A stretch of DNA of 64,000 nt from Candidatus Thorarchaeota archaeon (GCA_011365025.1 RDOF01000004.1:1-64000), one strand, 5' to 3'. Shown: positions 38,588 to 47,849, counted from the first letter of the stretch. Notes: generated by a model not told the origin, from the sequence alone. A program made the numbers and translations.

Positions 38588-39697
38588 TCACCCATAATAA
38601 TCAGGATAGCTCTGTTTCTTTGCAGGCTTGGATTCTTTCTTTGCAGGCTTGGATTCCGTCACCGCTGACAACATTCTACCCATTAGGTCGCTCAATGAAA
38701 TTCCAAGAGCCCTGAGTTCTTCTTTTGGCATATCCGAGAGTAATTGAAATTGGCCCTTAATGGATTCCCTAAGATGCTTCTGCGTTTCATTCAGATGTCT
38801 TTGACGTATTTGGACAATTTCATTCGGATTCTCTTCCATTAGTAGTTTCTCGACTAGCGATAGTGTATGGCTGTAGGATGAATTACTTGGATCCAGGCTA
38901 GTACATTGTCTAAAGGCATCTAATACGCTCTCGAGATTTTCTTGTTGTAGCTGGCAGAGACCTAGTACGTATCTAGCCATATGCAAATCCATTTCCAAAT
39001 CCAGTGCTTCCAAAGCAAGTCTTTCTGCGATTTCAAACTCCGAGCGCACAAACGGTATAATGAAAACACCTCTCTCGAATGCTTTGATATACTCCCCCTT
39101 CGCATCCTTCCCAGTTGCCGCCAGTGCTTGAGCGATGCCATAGGGATAAATTGGATTCTGTGAGTCTTTTTCTGCAAGTGTCTCAAGTTGCCTTCTATGA
39201 AAATCGAAACTCCCTAACAATGCCATGCGGAAGAGCTCAACATCATGAAGAGCCTGTATATGCTTGAGTGACTCTGCGTACTTCAGCCTTGCCTCCTTCA
39301 AATCCCCAGTAATCAGGTGCGTGAACCACAAGTCAGTGTAACATGAACCGGCATATATTGGGGCTTTAATGATATCTACTTTCTTTCGTAGCGCATATAT
39401 GCAGCCTTCCAAATATCCCAGATGCAGCAATAGAGCGGCTTCATAGTGCCATTGTTTCTCCCATTTGGTTAGGGCTGCATACCGAATAATATTGTCAGCT
39501 GATTCAGAGCTTCTCTTTTTGATCATATGAATGGTAAGTTTCGGTTTGTTATCCTTTTCGAAATCATAGTCTTGTGCAATCGCATCCAACTCATCCAATT
39601 CATCTGGTCTTGGCATCAAGATAAGCGGTTGCGCTGCATAGAGTGCATTAGAGCGATATGCCTCGTCATTGAGTATATCTATTCTTTCCTCTTTCAT
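38588..39697 (-). CDS. TPR-like helical repeat protein
   Basis: A 369-residue soluble protein with helix-turn-helix repeats of TPR type, e.g. EAALLLHLGYLEGCIYALRK, ARYVLGLCQLQQENLESVLD and AFRQCTSLDPSNSSYSHTLS. The C-terminus has a short lysine-rich direct repeat (ESKPAKK twice) that is also visible as a DNA repeat near 38620-38660. It is probably a scaffold or adaptor. ATG 39697 has GTGAGTGAGGG upstream. Confidence 0.7.
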   Translation of the reverse strand: MKEERIDILNDEAYRSNALYAAQPLILMPRPDELDELDAIAQDYDFEKDNKPKLTIHMIKKRSSESADNIIRYAALTKWEKQWHYEAALLLHLGYLEGCIYALRKKVDIIKAPIYAGSCYTDLWFTHLITGDLKEARLKYAESLKHIQALHDVELFRMALLGSFDFHRRQLETLAEKDSQNPIYPYGIAQALAATGKDAKGEYIKAFERGVFIIPFVRSEFEIAERLALEALDLEMDLHMARYVLGLCQLQQENLESVLDAFRQCTSLDPSNSSYSHTLSLVEKLLMEENPNEIVQIRQRHLNETQKHLRESIKGQFQLLSDMPKEELRALGISLSDLMGRMLSAVTESKPAKKESKPAKKQSYPDYYG

Positions 39698-40023
39698 TTT
39701 GCCCTCACTCACCAAAGCACTCCATTGCGATTGCTAGACTGCAATAAATATCAATCTGAACAGAAAATCGTCAAATCGAAAGAAGAGATTTCCTGAAGCT
39801 AGTTTCATCAGGACCCATTATTGGCATCGTTACAGTTATATCGCAAAAGCGACGTGATAGGTCTAACATTCTAAGGCGGGAAAAAAGCTTCAAGGACAGA
39901 GAGAGAACACGTGTTCAAAGGATTTCCAATGAGAGACTCCGCCAGCGTGGGGTATCCCCACCTACTTCTATACTACTGTCCCCCTATGCAAGACTAACTC
40001 CCGTTCCATAGAATGTCAGGAGT
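39698..40023. other. Intergenic region upstream of MetRS with a 12-bp palindrome and a short hairpin
   Basis: No gene seen. It contains the perfect palindrome GAACACGTGTTC at 39905-39916 and a 6-bp hairpin GTGGGG-TAT-CCCCAC at 39947-39961. Either could regulate the methionyl-tRNA synthetase gene, but there is no direct evidence. Confidence 0.4.
39905..39916. promoter_or_regulatory. Perfect 12-bp palindrome, candidate operator
   Basis: GAACACGTGTTC reads the same on both strands and lies about 110 bases before the MetRS start. Its symmetry suits a dimeric regulator; the assignment is inferred from position only. Confidence 0.3.
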
Positions 40024-42099
40024 GTGACTAAACTGACCAAGAAACGGAAATACCCAACTAAAGATCCTGTGTGCGTGACCTGTGGCTTACCCTATGCCTC
40101 GGGCAAGATGCACATCGGGCACCTCCGCACATATGTGCCCGCAGACGTGTTTGTCAGACTCCTAAGAAAAATGCAAGTGGACGTTGTCTTCATCTGCGGG
40201 TCGGATACTCATGGAACACCGGTCCTCACAACTGCAGAGGCTGAAGGGTTGTCACCCAAGGAGACCTATCTAAAGTATCACCAGCACTATCTGGAGACCT
40301 TCCCCAAGCTGAATATCAACTTCGACAATTATGCCACTACGGATGATCCCGAGAATCATGCACGGACGACTCAAATTGTCACAGCGCTTCGTGATAACGG
40401 ATACATATATTCAAAGAAGATAGAAACCCCCTATTGTGATACCTGCGGTCGGTCGCAGCCAGATCGATTTGTGAGGGGTACATGCCCATATTGTGGAGCA
40501 GATGCACGAGGCGATGAGTGTGATCAGGGGTGCGGAAGGTACATCGAACCCGGGCTCATTCTGAATCCAAGATGTGCAGTCTGCGGAAATGACACACGTC
40601 CCATCATCAAGACACACTACTTTCTGAAGCTTAGTGACTTCGAGGAGTTCTTGCGTGGTTACCTGAAAAAAGTGGATGGAACGAAGAATGCCCGTAACTA
40701 TGCGCTTGGCTGGGTAAAGGAGGGTCTCAAAGACTGGTGCATTACGAGAGACTTAGACTGGGGTGTAAAGTATCCTGATGATGATTCCCTTGTGCTCTAT
40801 GTCTGGGTGGATGCTCCAATAGGATACATGTCAAGCACCGAGCAGTGGGCAAAGAAGATAGGAAAACCACAAGAATGGGAAAAGTACTGGAAGCCCGGAA
40901 AGGGGCGTTTGGTGCACTATATTGGCCAAGACATTGTATACCACCACTGCATCTTCTGGCCTGCTATGCTGAAGGGGAGTGGATACAATCTGCCTTATGC
41001 AATAGTGGCCTCTGGAATGGTCAAGATTCTCGGGCATAACTTTAGCAGAAGCCGAGGTTATATTGTCTGGATTGAAGAGGAATATTTGGCGAAGGGCCTC
41101 AATCCGGATTATCTTCGCTACTACGTGATTTCCTCAACCTCCCAGACCAAGGACCTTGATTTTTCATGGAGTTCACTTGCTGACAAGGTCAACAACGAGC
41201 TTGTTGCAACACTGGGTAATTTCCTTTATCGAGGGCTTCACTTCACGAAGAAGCACTTCGGAGAGGTTCCAAAGGGCACCCTGGACGTTACCCTGAAGGC
41301 AGCAATTCAACAGACAGTTGACGCCGTAATTGATGCGGCAAATGAGTATGAGCTGAAGAAGGTCTCTGATGCAATTCTCGGGCTAGCTACCGTTGGGAAT
41401 GAGTACTTCCAAGCGAATCAGCCCTGGGCATTGGTTAAGGAGGACAAAACGAAATGTGGAGACGTGCTCTTCAATGCCCTTGCGCTTTCGAAGGCTCTGG
41501 CTGTGCTTATTGAGCCAATCATGCCGTCTGTGGCGGAACGAGTTTGGAAGCAGCTCGGACTCACGTCAGATATACACAAAGTTCCATTGGAGGATTCGCT
41601 GAACCCTCTGGAAGCTGGCATCAAGCTTGGAAAACCGGTTCCCGTTATCTCCAAGATTGATGACGATCTACTCAAGGAGCTACAGCATGCTACTCAGACC
41701 AGAATCAAAGCTGCAGAAGAGGCAGAAAAGGGCAAATCAAAGAAGAAAGTGAAGGTTGAACCAATGAAAGATATAGTAACATTCGACGACTTTCAGCGAA
41801 TGGATATCCGTGCAGGAACCATTCTCGAATGCGAGAAAGTGCCAAAGAAGGACAAGCTCCTCAGACTCCTGGTAGATGTAGGATTTGAGAAGAGGACCAT
41901 TGTGACTGGTCTTGCCGAGCTCTACAAACCGGATGAACTGATTGGCGTCACTGCCCTCTTCCTTGTGAATTTAGAACCGAAGAAGATTGGTGGTATTGAG
42001 AGCCATGGTATGATTCTAGCAGTCGAAAAGGCAGACGAACCTGGAAGATGGCTCCCCGTAAAGGTTGATGGGGTACCACCTGGCAGCAAGGCTGCATAG
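40024..42099 (+). CDS. metG: Methionyl-tRNA synthetase with C-terminal tRNA-binding OB domain
   Basis: Charges tRNA-Met. The class I signature HIGH occurs in GKMHIGHLRTY near residue 35. Zinc-binding cysteines lie in CDTCGRSQPDRF, CPYCGADARGDECDQGC and CAVCGN near residues 140-195. The second signature, KMSKS (KFSTS in many archaea), appears as NFSRSRGYIVW, lacking the first lysine. The last 110 residues (TFDDFQRMDIRAGTILECEK onward) form the EMAP/Trbp-type tRNA-binding OB fold. GTG 40024 is the only early start; an AGGAG sits unusually close, so the start is slightly uncertain. Length, 691 residues, is normal. Confidence 0.95.
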   Translation: MTKLTKKRKYPTKDPVCVTCGLPYASGKMHIGHLRTYVPADVFVRLLRKMQVDVVFICGSDTHGTPVLTTAEAEGLSPKETYLKYHQHYLETFPKLNINFDNYATTDDPENHARTTQIVTALRDNGYIYSKKIETPYCDTCGRSQPDRFVRGTCPYCGADARGDECDQGCGRYIEPGLILNPRCAVCGNDTRPIIKTHYFLKLSDFEEFLRGYLKKVDGTKNARNYALGWVKEGLKDWCITRDLDWGVKYPDDDSLVLYVWVDAPIGYMSSTEQWAKKIGKPQEWEKYWKPGKGRLVHYIGQDIVYHHCIFWPAMLKGSGYNLPYAIVASGMVKILGHNFSRSRGYIVWIEEEYLAKGLNPDYLRYYVISSTSQTKDLDFSWSSLADKVNNELVATLGNFLYRGLHFTKKHFGEVPKGTLDVTLKAAIQQTVDAVIDAANEYELKKVSDAILGLATVGNEYFQANQPWALVKEDKTKCGDVLFNALALSKALAVLIEPIMPSVAERVWKQLGLTSDIHKVPLEDSLNPLEAGIKLGKPVPVISKIDDDLLKELQHATQTRIKAAEEAEKGKSKKKVKVEPMKDIVTFDDFQRMDIRAGTILECEKVPKKDKLLRLLVDVGFEKRTIVTGLAELYKPDELIGVTALFLVNLEPKKIGGIESHGMILAVEKADEPGRWLPVKVDGVPPGSKAA

Positions 42100-42103
42100 C
42101 AAT

Positions 42104-42141
42104 AGAAGGGTTGGCGTTCTTGCGTCTCCCCTTCTTCTTTT
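42104..42141 (+). terminator. Probable terminator after metG
   Basis: AGAAGGG (42104-42110) pairs with CCCTTCT (42129-42135) over an 18-base loop, and TTCTTTTG follows, shortly after the MetRS stop. Confidence 0.4.
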
Positions 42142-42246
42142 GCTCCGAATGTAGGTACCTTTAACACATGTTAGGGAACTGAGAGATGGAGTATCATTCT
42201 AGCTTCCCCCTCTATGGGCTAGCTTGACATAAGGCGAGTAATATCT

Positions 42247-42861
42247 ATGGATGAAATTGTCATTTGGAGCGAAACAAAGAGTGGCGGGAAGGTCGTCGAG
42301 CGCTTTGACCCGGGTGCGACCCAAGTTGATCTCAGCGATAGAAGAATTTTCACTACTGACCTTACACCAGTAAGTGAGCTGGCAGGTCTACAGGCCCTGA
42401 CCATTTCCGGAAATGAACTGCAGCTTATCGACTTATCGCCGCTGAGTGGGAACATCAATCTCTTGGAACTCTCGATGGGAAGCAACAAACTGGAACGCAT
42501 AGATCTTGAGCCCCTCGCTGGCCTAACCAAACTTATGTATGTGGATTTGTCGTTCAATAAGTTAAGCCAAATTGACCTGACGCCTTTATCGAGCTGTCCA
42601 GAATTGCAGACGCTTCATCTCTATGAAAATGACCTTAGTTTCATTGACCTTGCACCCCTAATGCAGTGCAAGAATCTAAGCAACTTATCACTCAAACTGA
42701 ATGGGTTTTCTTCAGTGGATATTGACCCCCTCTTTTCATGCCCTAGGCTCAGGAAGCTTTCCTTTGATAGTGATGTAATTCTTACTGCAACAAAGGAGAA
42801 AAAGGAGAAGAAGATGCCACCAGCGCTACATGCAATTCGTGGAATGGTCGATTGGAAATAA
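42247..42861 (+). CDS. Leucine-rich-repeat (LRR) protein
   Basis: A 204-residue soluble protein made of about six LRR units with the pattern IDLxPLxxCxxLxxLxLxxNxL (e.g. IDLSPLSGNINLLELSMGSN, IDLTPLSSCPELQTLHLYEN), giving a solenoid for protein binding. The tail is basic (KEKKEKKMPP). It is a paralogue of the LRR gene at 54122-54733 and of decayed copies at 54772-56143. No partner can be named. Confidence 0.8.
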   Translation: MDEIVIWSETKSGGKVVERFDPGATQVDLSDRRIFTTDLTPVSELAGLQALTISGNELQLIDLSPLSGNINLLELSMGSNKLERIDLEPLAGLTKLMYVDLSFNKLSQIDLTPLSSCPELQTLHLYENDLSFIDLAPLMQCKNLSNLSLKLNGFSSVDIDPLFSCPRLRKLSFDSDVILTATKEKKEKKMPPALHAIRGMVDWK

Positions 42862-42891
42862 CGCCCAGCCTGAATGGAATCCTTTTCTACA

Positions 42892-43530
42892 TCAAGATTC
42901 AGCTGCTTTGAATCGGTGCATGCAATTCTGGCATGTTACTTCGCCTTCAGCGCCAACCTGGTCTTCTCGGTAGGAATATGCGGCCCCACAGTGTGGACAG
43001 CGAACATGCAACAAATTCCCTAGTTTGACTGTTTCTCCGGAATTCCCCTCAAAGCGGCTTCCGATACCCTCCCCTGCGATTCCGTATATTCCAGAGTACA
43101 CCATAATGAGAATTAAAAACACACCTAGTGCTACATTCAGGTCAAAAGAGGCTCCATAAATTCTAACCAATGAGTCAAGCATCACAAAGACAGCATCTGC
43201 TGGCGCCGCCAGCATGATTAGTACAACATATAGTACAAATCCCTCCACAACTTGCTCCGCGCTGGTTAACTCAAGCTGAAGATACCAAAGATGGCGCATT
43301 AGCGTGTTATTCACTGCACCTAGGAGAGGGATGAATAGAGCGAAGAAGAGCCCCATGCCAATTGGACCGAAGCCAAAAATGAGAATTTGATAAACAAATA
43401 TTGCGCTCACACTGCCGCCGCATACAATCGCAGTTAGAATGAAACCATGTAGGAGATACCTGCCAGCGTTCTTCAGTTTAGATGTGGCTTTCTTGCTTGC
43501 GAACCCGTGGCCTGCTGCACCAAATTGCAC
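42892..43530 (-). CDS. Polytopic membrane protein with C-terminal zinc ribbon
   Basis: A 212-residue protein with about four transmembrane helices (e.g. YLLHGFILTAIVCGGSVSAI, GLFFALFIPLLGAV, VLYVVLIMLAAPADAV, LGVFLILIMVYSGIYGIAG). A soluble tail follows with CPHCGAAYSYREDQVGAEGE and CQNCMHRFK, a CX2C-CX2C zinc ribbon. Family unknown. GTG 43530 is about 30 bases from a TATA-like element shared with the divergent gene, so the transcript may have almost no leader. Confidence 0.65.
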   Translation of the reverse strand: MQFGAAGHGFASKKATSKLKNAGRYLLHGFILTAIVCGGSVSAIFVYQILIFGFGPIGMGLFFALFIPLLGAVNNTLMRHLWYLQLELTSAEQVVEGFVLYVVLIMLAAPADAVFVMLDSLVRIYGASFDLNVALGVFLILIMVYSGIYGIAGEGIGSRFEGNSGETVKLGNLLHVRCPHCGAAYSYREDQVGAEGEVTCQNCMHRFKAAES

Positions 43531-43555
43531 ATCTCTCGAAAAGGCGAGATATGGC

Positions 43556-43569
43556 TCTAAAATATAAGC
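43556..43569. promoter_or_regulatory. Shared A/T-rich TATA-like element of a divergent promoter
   Basis: TCTAAAATATAAGC gives a TATA match on both strands (TAAAATATAAG and CTTATATTTTAG). It lies about 30 bases from the GTG of the membrane protein and about 55 bases from the ATG of the MttB-family gene, so it may serve both. Confidence 0.4.
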
Positions 43570-43616
43570 ATATGCCCCGAATCGAACATGTAACTCGGCG
43601 ACATAGGTGCAAGAAT

Positions 43617-45071
43617 ATGGCTAGCATCAACCTTCTAACTCAGGAAGAAATCGAACGAGTCCACCATGCTTCTCTTGAGATATTGCATCAAACTGGCATT
43701 TCAATTAGAAATGAGCACGCACTTGAGCTTCTTGGAACCAATGGCTGTTCTGTACAGGGGAAGGTAGTTTCAATACCTCCTACGATTGTGGAGGATTGCC
43801 TAGCTAGTGTACCGTCTTCCTTTGTGCTCCATGACCGAGAAGGCAGAAGAAGTGACATTGTTGGTGGCGACAATGTCATCTTCAATCCAGCCTCTTCCGC
43901 TATTTATTTCCTCGATCCCAAAGATGGAATAACGAGAAGAGCAACTGCAAGAGATCTCTGCAGTATCATTCGACTTGTAGATGCGCTCACAAATATCAAG
44001 GCCCAAAGCACGGCCGTAGTTGCTTCTGATGCTCCAACATGTATCTCGGATATTTACCGTCTCTATGTGGCTCTGAAGTTCTCATCAAAACCCATTGTCA
44101 CCGGGGCCTTTACAAAATCCGGGCTCATTGACATGATACAGCTGCTCACGGCAGTTGTAGGAAGCCGAGAAGAACTTACCAAGACTCCTCGTGCCATCTT
44201 TGACTGCTGTCCTTCTTCTATTCTAATTTGGAGTGATGAAACAAGTCAGAATCTGATTGACTGTGCCAAGTACGGCGTTCCAGCTGAGATAGTACCTGCC
44301 CCTCTCATTGGCGCCACTAGTCCTGTCACGCTCAGTGGCACCCTTGCTCAGGCAAATGCTGAGATACTAAGTGGAATAGTGCTCTCTCAGCTCGTCAATC
44401 CTGGTGCACCCATAGTATACGGTGGCGCATCGTCAGCGCTTGACATGAGGCATGGGACAAGTAGCATTGGGTCGATAGAGGCCGTGCTGGTTGCCTGTAC
44501 ATTGGCTGCTATTGGGAAGTTCTATGATATTCCAACTCATGCATATCTGGGCGTTAGTGATTCCCATGTCGTCGATGCCCAGAGCGGCTTTGAATCAGGA
44601 ATAGGTGTCATTATGTCCGCTCTTGCAAGAATCAATGTCGTTTCAGGTCCTGGAATGCTTGCAGGAATAAACTGTCAGTCTTTGGAAAAGCTGGTGCTCG
44701 ATGATGAAATCTGTGCAGTCGCCTATAGGTTGATTGAAGGTATTGACATTGAGGGGTTGGATGATGTCGTATCACTGATTAAGGAAGTCGGCCCTGGCGG
44801 CCAGTTTCTGAATCACAAGCATACTCGTGATCATCTTCGAAAAGAGCATCACTTTCCCTCAGAAGTAGTCAATAGACTATCATTTGATTCCTGGAAGGAA
44901 GCCGGAGCAAAAGATGCCGCTGATAGAGCAAGGGAGAGAGCAATCGAACTGCTGCAGACGCATAATCCTTGCGACCTATCAGAGGATGCTAGTAATAGGT
45001 TGGATGAAGTCCTTGTCACAGTTCTCAATAGATATGGTATTGATGACTCGGTCCTTCCTATCCTCGGGTAG
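43617..45071 (+). CDS. Trimethylamine methyltransferase (MttB) family protein, non-pyrrolysine type
   Basis: A 484-residue TIM-barrel protein of the MttB superfamily, which moves methyl groups from quaternary or tertiary amines to a corrinoid protein. The N-terminal HHASLEILHQTGISI and central GVSDSHVVDAQSGFESGIG and GPGMLAGINCQSLEKLVLDDE are family features. No in-frame amber codon interrupts the sequence, so it lacks pyrrolysine and resembles the glycine-betaine-type (MtgB-like) branch; the substrate is unknown. ATG 43617 has AGGTG (43605-43609) 7 bases upstream; the frame upstream is open but overlaps the opposite gene. No corrinoid protein gene is adjacent. Confidence 0.85.
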   Translation: MASINLLTQEEIERVHHASLEILHQTGISIRNEHALELLGTNGCSVQGKVVSIPPTIVEDCLASVPSSFVLHDREGRRSDIVGGDNVIFNPASSAIYFLDPKDGITRRATARDLCSIIRLVDALTNIKAQSTAVVASDAPTCISDIYRLYVALKFSSKPIVTGAFTKSGLIDMIQLLTAVVGSREELTKTPRAIFDCCPSSILIWSDETSQNLIDCAKYGVPAEIVPAPLIGATSPVTLSGTLAQANAEILSGIVLSQLVNPGAPIVYGGASSALDMRHGTSSIGSIEAVLVACTLAAIGKFYDIPTHAYLGVSDSHVVDAQSGFESGIGVIMSALARINVVSGPGMLAGINCQSLEKLVLDDEICAVAYRLIEGIDIEGLDDVVSLIKEVGPGGQFLNHKHTRDHLRKEHHFPSEVVNRLSFDSWKEAGAKDAADRARERAIELLQTHNPCDLSEDASNRLDEVLVTVLNRYGIDDSVLPILG

Positions 45072-45178
45072 CACACGCTTCCAAAGACTCAGGTGACACA
45101 ACTCAGGGGACACAAACGCGATTACAATCACCCGAATCCTTTTCTTCTGAAGTGAGATTGATTGAATGGTGATAACTC

Positions 45179-45700
45179 ATGGGCAAAACCGTAAGCAAAG
45201 CCATGATCAACAAATTTGACAAATTCAAAGCTTCGTGGGAGAAGAACGCTGGAGACAAATACGAATCCGTTCTACACTATGTTATTGCTGCCTTGAACAT
45301 CGAGGTTGACAAAAATGTGGCCGATGCTATGATGACCGTGGTAGTTTCTACAAAGGACTCCACAGAAGATAGCAAATCGCCATCTGGCCGGAAGCTAAAA
45401 GCTCGAGGCGCCGGCTACTATGTCAATCAATTCGCCAACAACAAGAACATTGCCCGGTCTTATGTTGGTGGAACGCCAGAAAACAACTACAAAATAGACA
45501 AGAAGAATCTCACATTGAAGGTAGTTCGAGAACAGGATTTGGGCAAAGATAAACTGAAGATATTCATAGAGTGCGGAGGCGCAGATTCGCCAAGACCGGT
45601 ACAGGTGGCCCGAAATAGGGATGGACAATGGAAGTTGATAGAGTACAGCTCACTCTGTGTTGGTGTGAAGAAAACATCAGATGAAGAAGGCGATTTCTAA
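45179..45700 (+). CDS. DUF6935 family protein
   Basis: A 173-residue soluble protein. Phrases such as VLHYVIAALNIEVDKNVADAM, NIARSYVGGTPENNY, LKIFIECGGADSPRPVQVAR and QWKLIEYSSLCVGVK match the uncharacterised DUF6935 family, known mainly from Firmicutes. Its function is not known. Its presence in an archaeon hints at transfer between domains (inference). It has a good terminator downstream and is a single-gene unit. Confidence 0.75.
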   Translation: MGKTVSKAMINKFDKFKASWEKNAGDKYESVLHYVIAALNIEVDKNVADAMMTVVVSTKDSTEDSKSPSGRKLKARGAGYYVNQFANNKNIARSYVGGTPENNYKIDKKNLTLKVVREQDLGKDKLKIFIECGGADSPRPVQVARNRDGQWKLIEYSSLCVGVKKTSDEEGDF

Positions 45701-45719
45701 GCCTGTTTCAATGAATAGC

Positions 45720-45748
45720 AAAGCGTGCTACTAGGCCGCATGCTTTTT
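45720..45748 (+). terminator. Hairpin plus T-tract terminator after the DUF6935 gene
   Basis: AAAGCGTGC (45720-45728) pairs with GCATGCTTT (45738-45746) with one G-T pair, followed by a run of five T. This is an intrinsic-like terminator 20 bases after the stop. Confidence 0.6.
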
Positions 45749-45795
45749 CAGCATTCTTGATAAGGGGACGGTTGCAGAAGACAAATCGAGGCGCA

Positions 45796-47442
45796 ATGAA
45801 GATTCAGTTCGAGGATAGAGCTACCTTTGCGGTGATTTTCCTGTTTCTTACCATGGGCCTGTTCTTGGGTTCGGCTACTGCAGTACATGCGTATCAAATT
45901 CCCTCCAAGGCCGCAGATGTTGAGGATGCTCCTACAGCCAGTGAAATTACTGCGACTGCCTTGATGCATGCTAGAAATTTCCTGAGAAGAACCTATTTTG
46001 AGTCAATCACTCAACAGGACACAGTGGACTATCTCGAACGAATCATGCATTTGGAGGGGGCAGATGCTCGACTAAGCTTTCCAACACTTGTGATGTCTGG
46101 GTCTGAGTTGAGCCAAGCACATGGCAATCCGTATGATGATGACACACATGTGATTAGTCCTGCAAGCGAACCTGTTGTGATGATTGACATGGGCTGTCGT
46201 GTAAATGGGCATTGCGCAGATGTCACTCGGACCTACTTCTTTGAGGATGCGACAACAGAGCAGCTGGATGCCTACGAAGCAGTGGTGGCGGCAGAGGAGG
46301 CAATCATTGATGCAATCACCCCTGGTGTAACGGTTGGCGATCTCGACGATATTCATACGGCCATGCTTTCTGACTATATTGGTCTGCCGGGCATTAGCGT
46401 ACTATACTATTGGGGTCACGCCCTTGGAGATTGGGTGCACGAACAACCCTACCTTGGTGCGATTAATGCTGGAGAGGTGATAGCCGAAGGTATGGTGTTG
46501 GCAATAGAACCAGGTATCTACTCAGATGCGGGTTGGGCAGTACGGGTAGAGGACACTGTGCTTGTGACCTCTACGGGGGCGTCTGTGCTCAGTTCAGGAA
46601 TGCCGACCGCAGTCGAGAATGTTACCATTGCCAGCGATGATCCTTATACAACTGCAACGGCAGTAATCTCCGGGTACGAATATGGCTCAAGTGCCGTTGT
46701 TTCCTTTTCAATAGATGATTCCTTGGAAAGAGTTCCTTCAGCAGTTCAGTACTTCAATGGCTTTAGTTGGACCTACATGACCGAACTGGACTTGAACCTC
46801 TTCCAACTTACATATTTTATCGATTACTCGATTTCCGGCCTAACATACGCTGCCTTTCAAGTCTATGTGGGAGCGGAAGAGATCTATTTCTTCGAGGAAT
46901 TGCTTGCATCTCCAGATGAGCCCATCCCTTACGTACTAGACCCGATAATCGAGGCGGACTGGGCAGGGGAAGGTTCTCTGGTACCCCTCTCATGGAGTGT
47001 AGAACACCCCGAAGCCTCTATGATACGAGTGCATTTTGACGCTCTTATTTCTCCTGTTTGGGAACAATTCTCTATAGTAGATAGCTCAGGACGAATCGTA
47101 ATCGAGTACAAGGATGTGAATCTGCGGGATTTCTGGAGCCCTTGGGTTAGTGGCGATGAGGTGACCATCCTTGCGTATCCCACAGAGTCCTCTGCCATGG
47201 ATCCCTTCTCATTCGAAATTGATTCCTATGAGACCGTAGGTGGCTCCGTTTTGCCTCCTACGACCACAACCACATCCACCACGACAACCACTACAACGGT
47301 GACTTCTTGGACACCACCAACAACGAGTACAACCACAAACAATCTTCGAGAGGAGATCGACCTGATGTTGGTCTTTGGCGGAGCAGCCGTACTTCTCCTT
47401 GTTTTGGTTGTAGTAGTGATTGGGCGAGACATGAAGGGCTGA
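45796..47442 (+). CDS. Secreted, membrane-anchored M24 family metallopeptidase
   Basis: A 548-residue surface protein. A signal peptide (AVIFLFLTMGLFLGSATAVH) leads to a pita-bread M24 domain related to Xaa-Pro aminopeptidase. All five metal ligands are recognisable: Asp in VMIDMGCRVN, Asp in CADVTRTYFF, His in YYWGHALGDW, Glu in AIEPGIYSDAG and Glu in RVEDTVLV. A beta-rich C-terminal region is followed by a Thr-rich stalk (TTTTTSTTTTTTT) and one membrane helix (LVFGGAAVLLLVLVVVVIG). M24 enzymes are usually cytosolic, so an exported form is unusual. The ATG at 45796 has a nearby GAGG. Confidence 0.82.
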   Translation: MKIQFEDRATFAVIFLFLTMGLFLGSATAVHAYQIPSKAADVEDAPTASEITATALMHARNFLRRTYFESITQQDTVDYLERIMHLEGADARLSFPTLVMSGSELSQAHGNPYDDDTHVISPASEPVVMIDMGCRVNGHCADVTRTYFFEDATTEQLDAYEAVVAAEEAIIDAITPGVTVGDLDDIHTAMLSDYIGLPGISVLYYWGHALGDWVHEQPYLGAINAGEVIAEGMVLAIEPGIYSDAGWAVRVEDTVLVTSTGASVLSSGMPTAVENVTIASDDPYTTATAVISGYEYGSSAVVSFSIDDSLERVPSAVQYFNGFSWTYMTELDLNLFQLTYFIDYSISGLTYAAFQVYVGAEEIYFFEELLASPDEPIPYVLDPIIEADWAGEGSLVPLSWSVEHPEASMIRVHFDALISPVWEQFSIVDSSGRIVIEYKDVNLRDFWSPWVSGDEVTILAYPTESSAMDPFSFEIDSYETVGGSVLPPTTTTTSTTTTTTTVTSWTPPTTSTTTNNLREEIDLMLVFGGAAVLLLVLVVVVIGRDMKG

Positions 47443-47849
47443 ATCGGCAGTGTCAAACCTGACTATGAATCGATGAAAATCGCAAAATAGTTGCATATGA
47501 TGATGCCATTTACTGATTTGAAGTGTATATTGGCACACTTAAGGGACTATGAAAACTCTTGTTAACATGGGGGGCATTATTATTCGCTTTCATGCAAATC
47601 TGGCATACTATAATGCCTCATTATAATGGGCAGAAAACTTAGTGCCTTTCAAACGCATATCCTTCACGTAGCATCTCTTTGAGTTGCCACAAGAAACTGC
47701 AAGTAGATGTTGGCCATGACGAAAGGACAAGAGAGGAAACAACAAGGCGAAGGAGCTAGCTTGAAGGGGACCTTGCGCCTGCTAGACTTGACAACATGGG
47801 CCCAAGCGGAGTGCTGTCGTCCATGGTCAGATGAGTGAGGAGGAAATGT
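47443..47849. other. Gap of about 400 bases with an inverted repeat
   Basis: No convincing gene. The left half is A/T-rich and carries the inverted repeat TATAATG-CCT-CATTATA (47609-47625). A 40-codon frame at 47716-47838 overlaps the next gene's ribosome site and is probably not coding. Confidence 0.4.
47609..47625. promoter_or_regulatory. TATA-like inverted repeat, candidate promoter/operator
   Basis: TATAATG and CATTATA are perfect inverted 7-mers separated by CCT. The site could serve as a TATA element and as a binding site for a dimeric regulator, upstream of the TPR gene at 47850. Confidence 0.35.

Noticed and set aside
47265..47340. Low-complexity ACC/ACA repeat
   Set aside because: It encodes the Thr-rich stalk of the M24 surface protein, not a separate repeat element.
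47716..47838. 40-codon plus-strand frame starting at an ATG
   Set aside because: It overlaps the ribosome site of the TPR gene, has no Shine-Dalgarno, and shows no recognisable motif.
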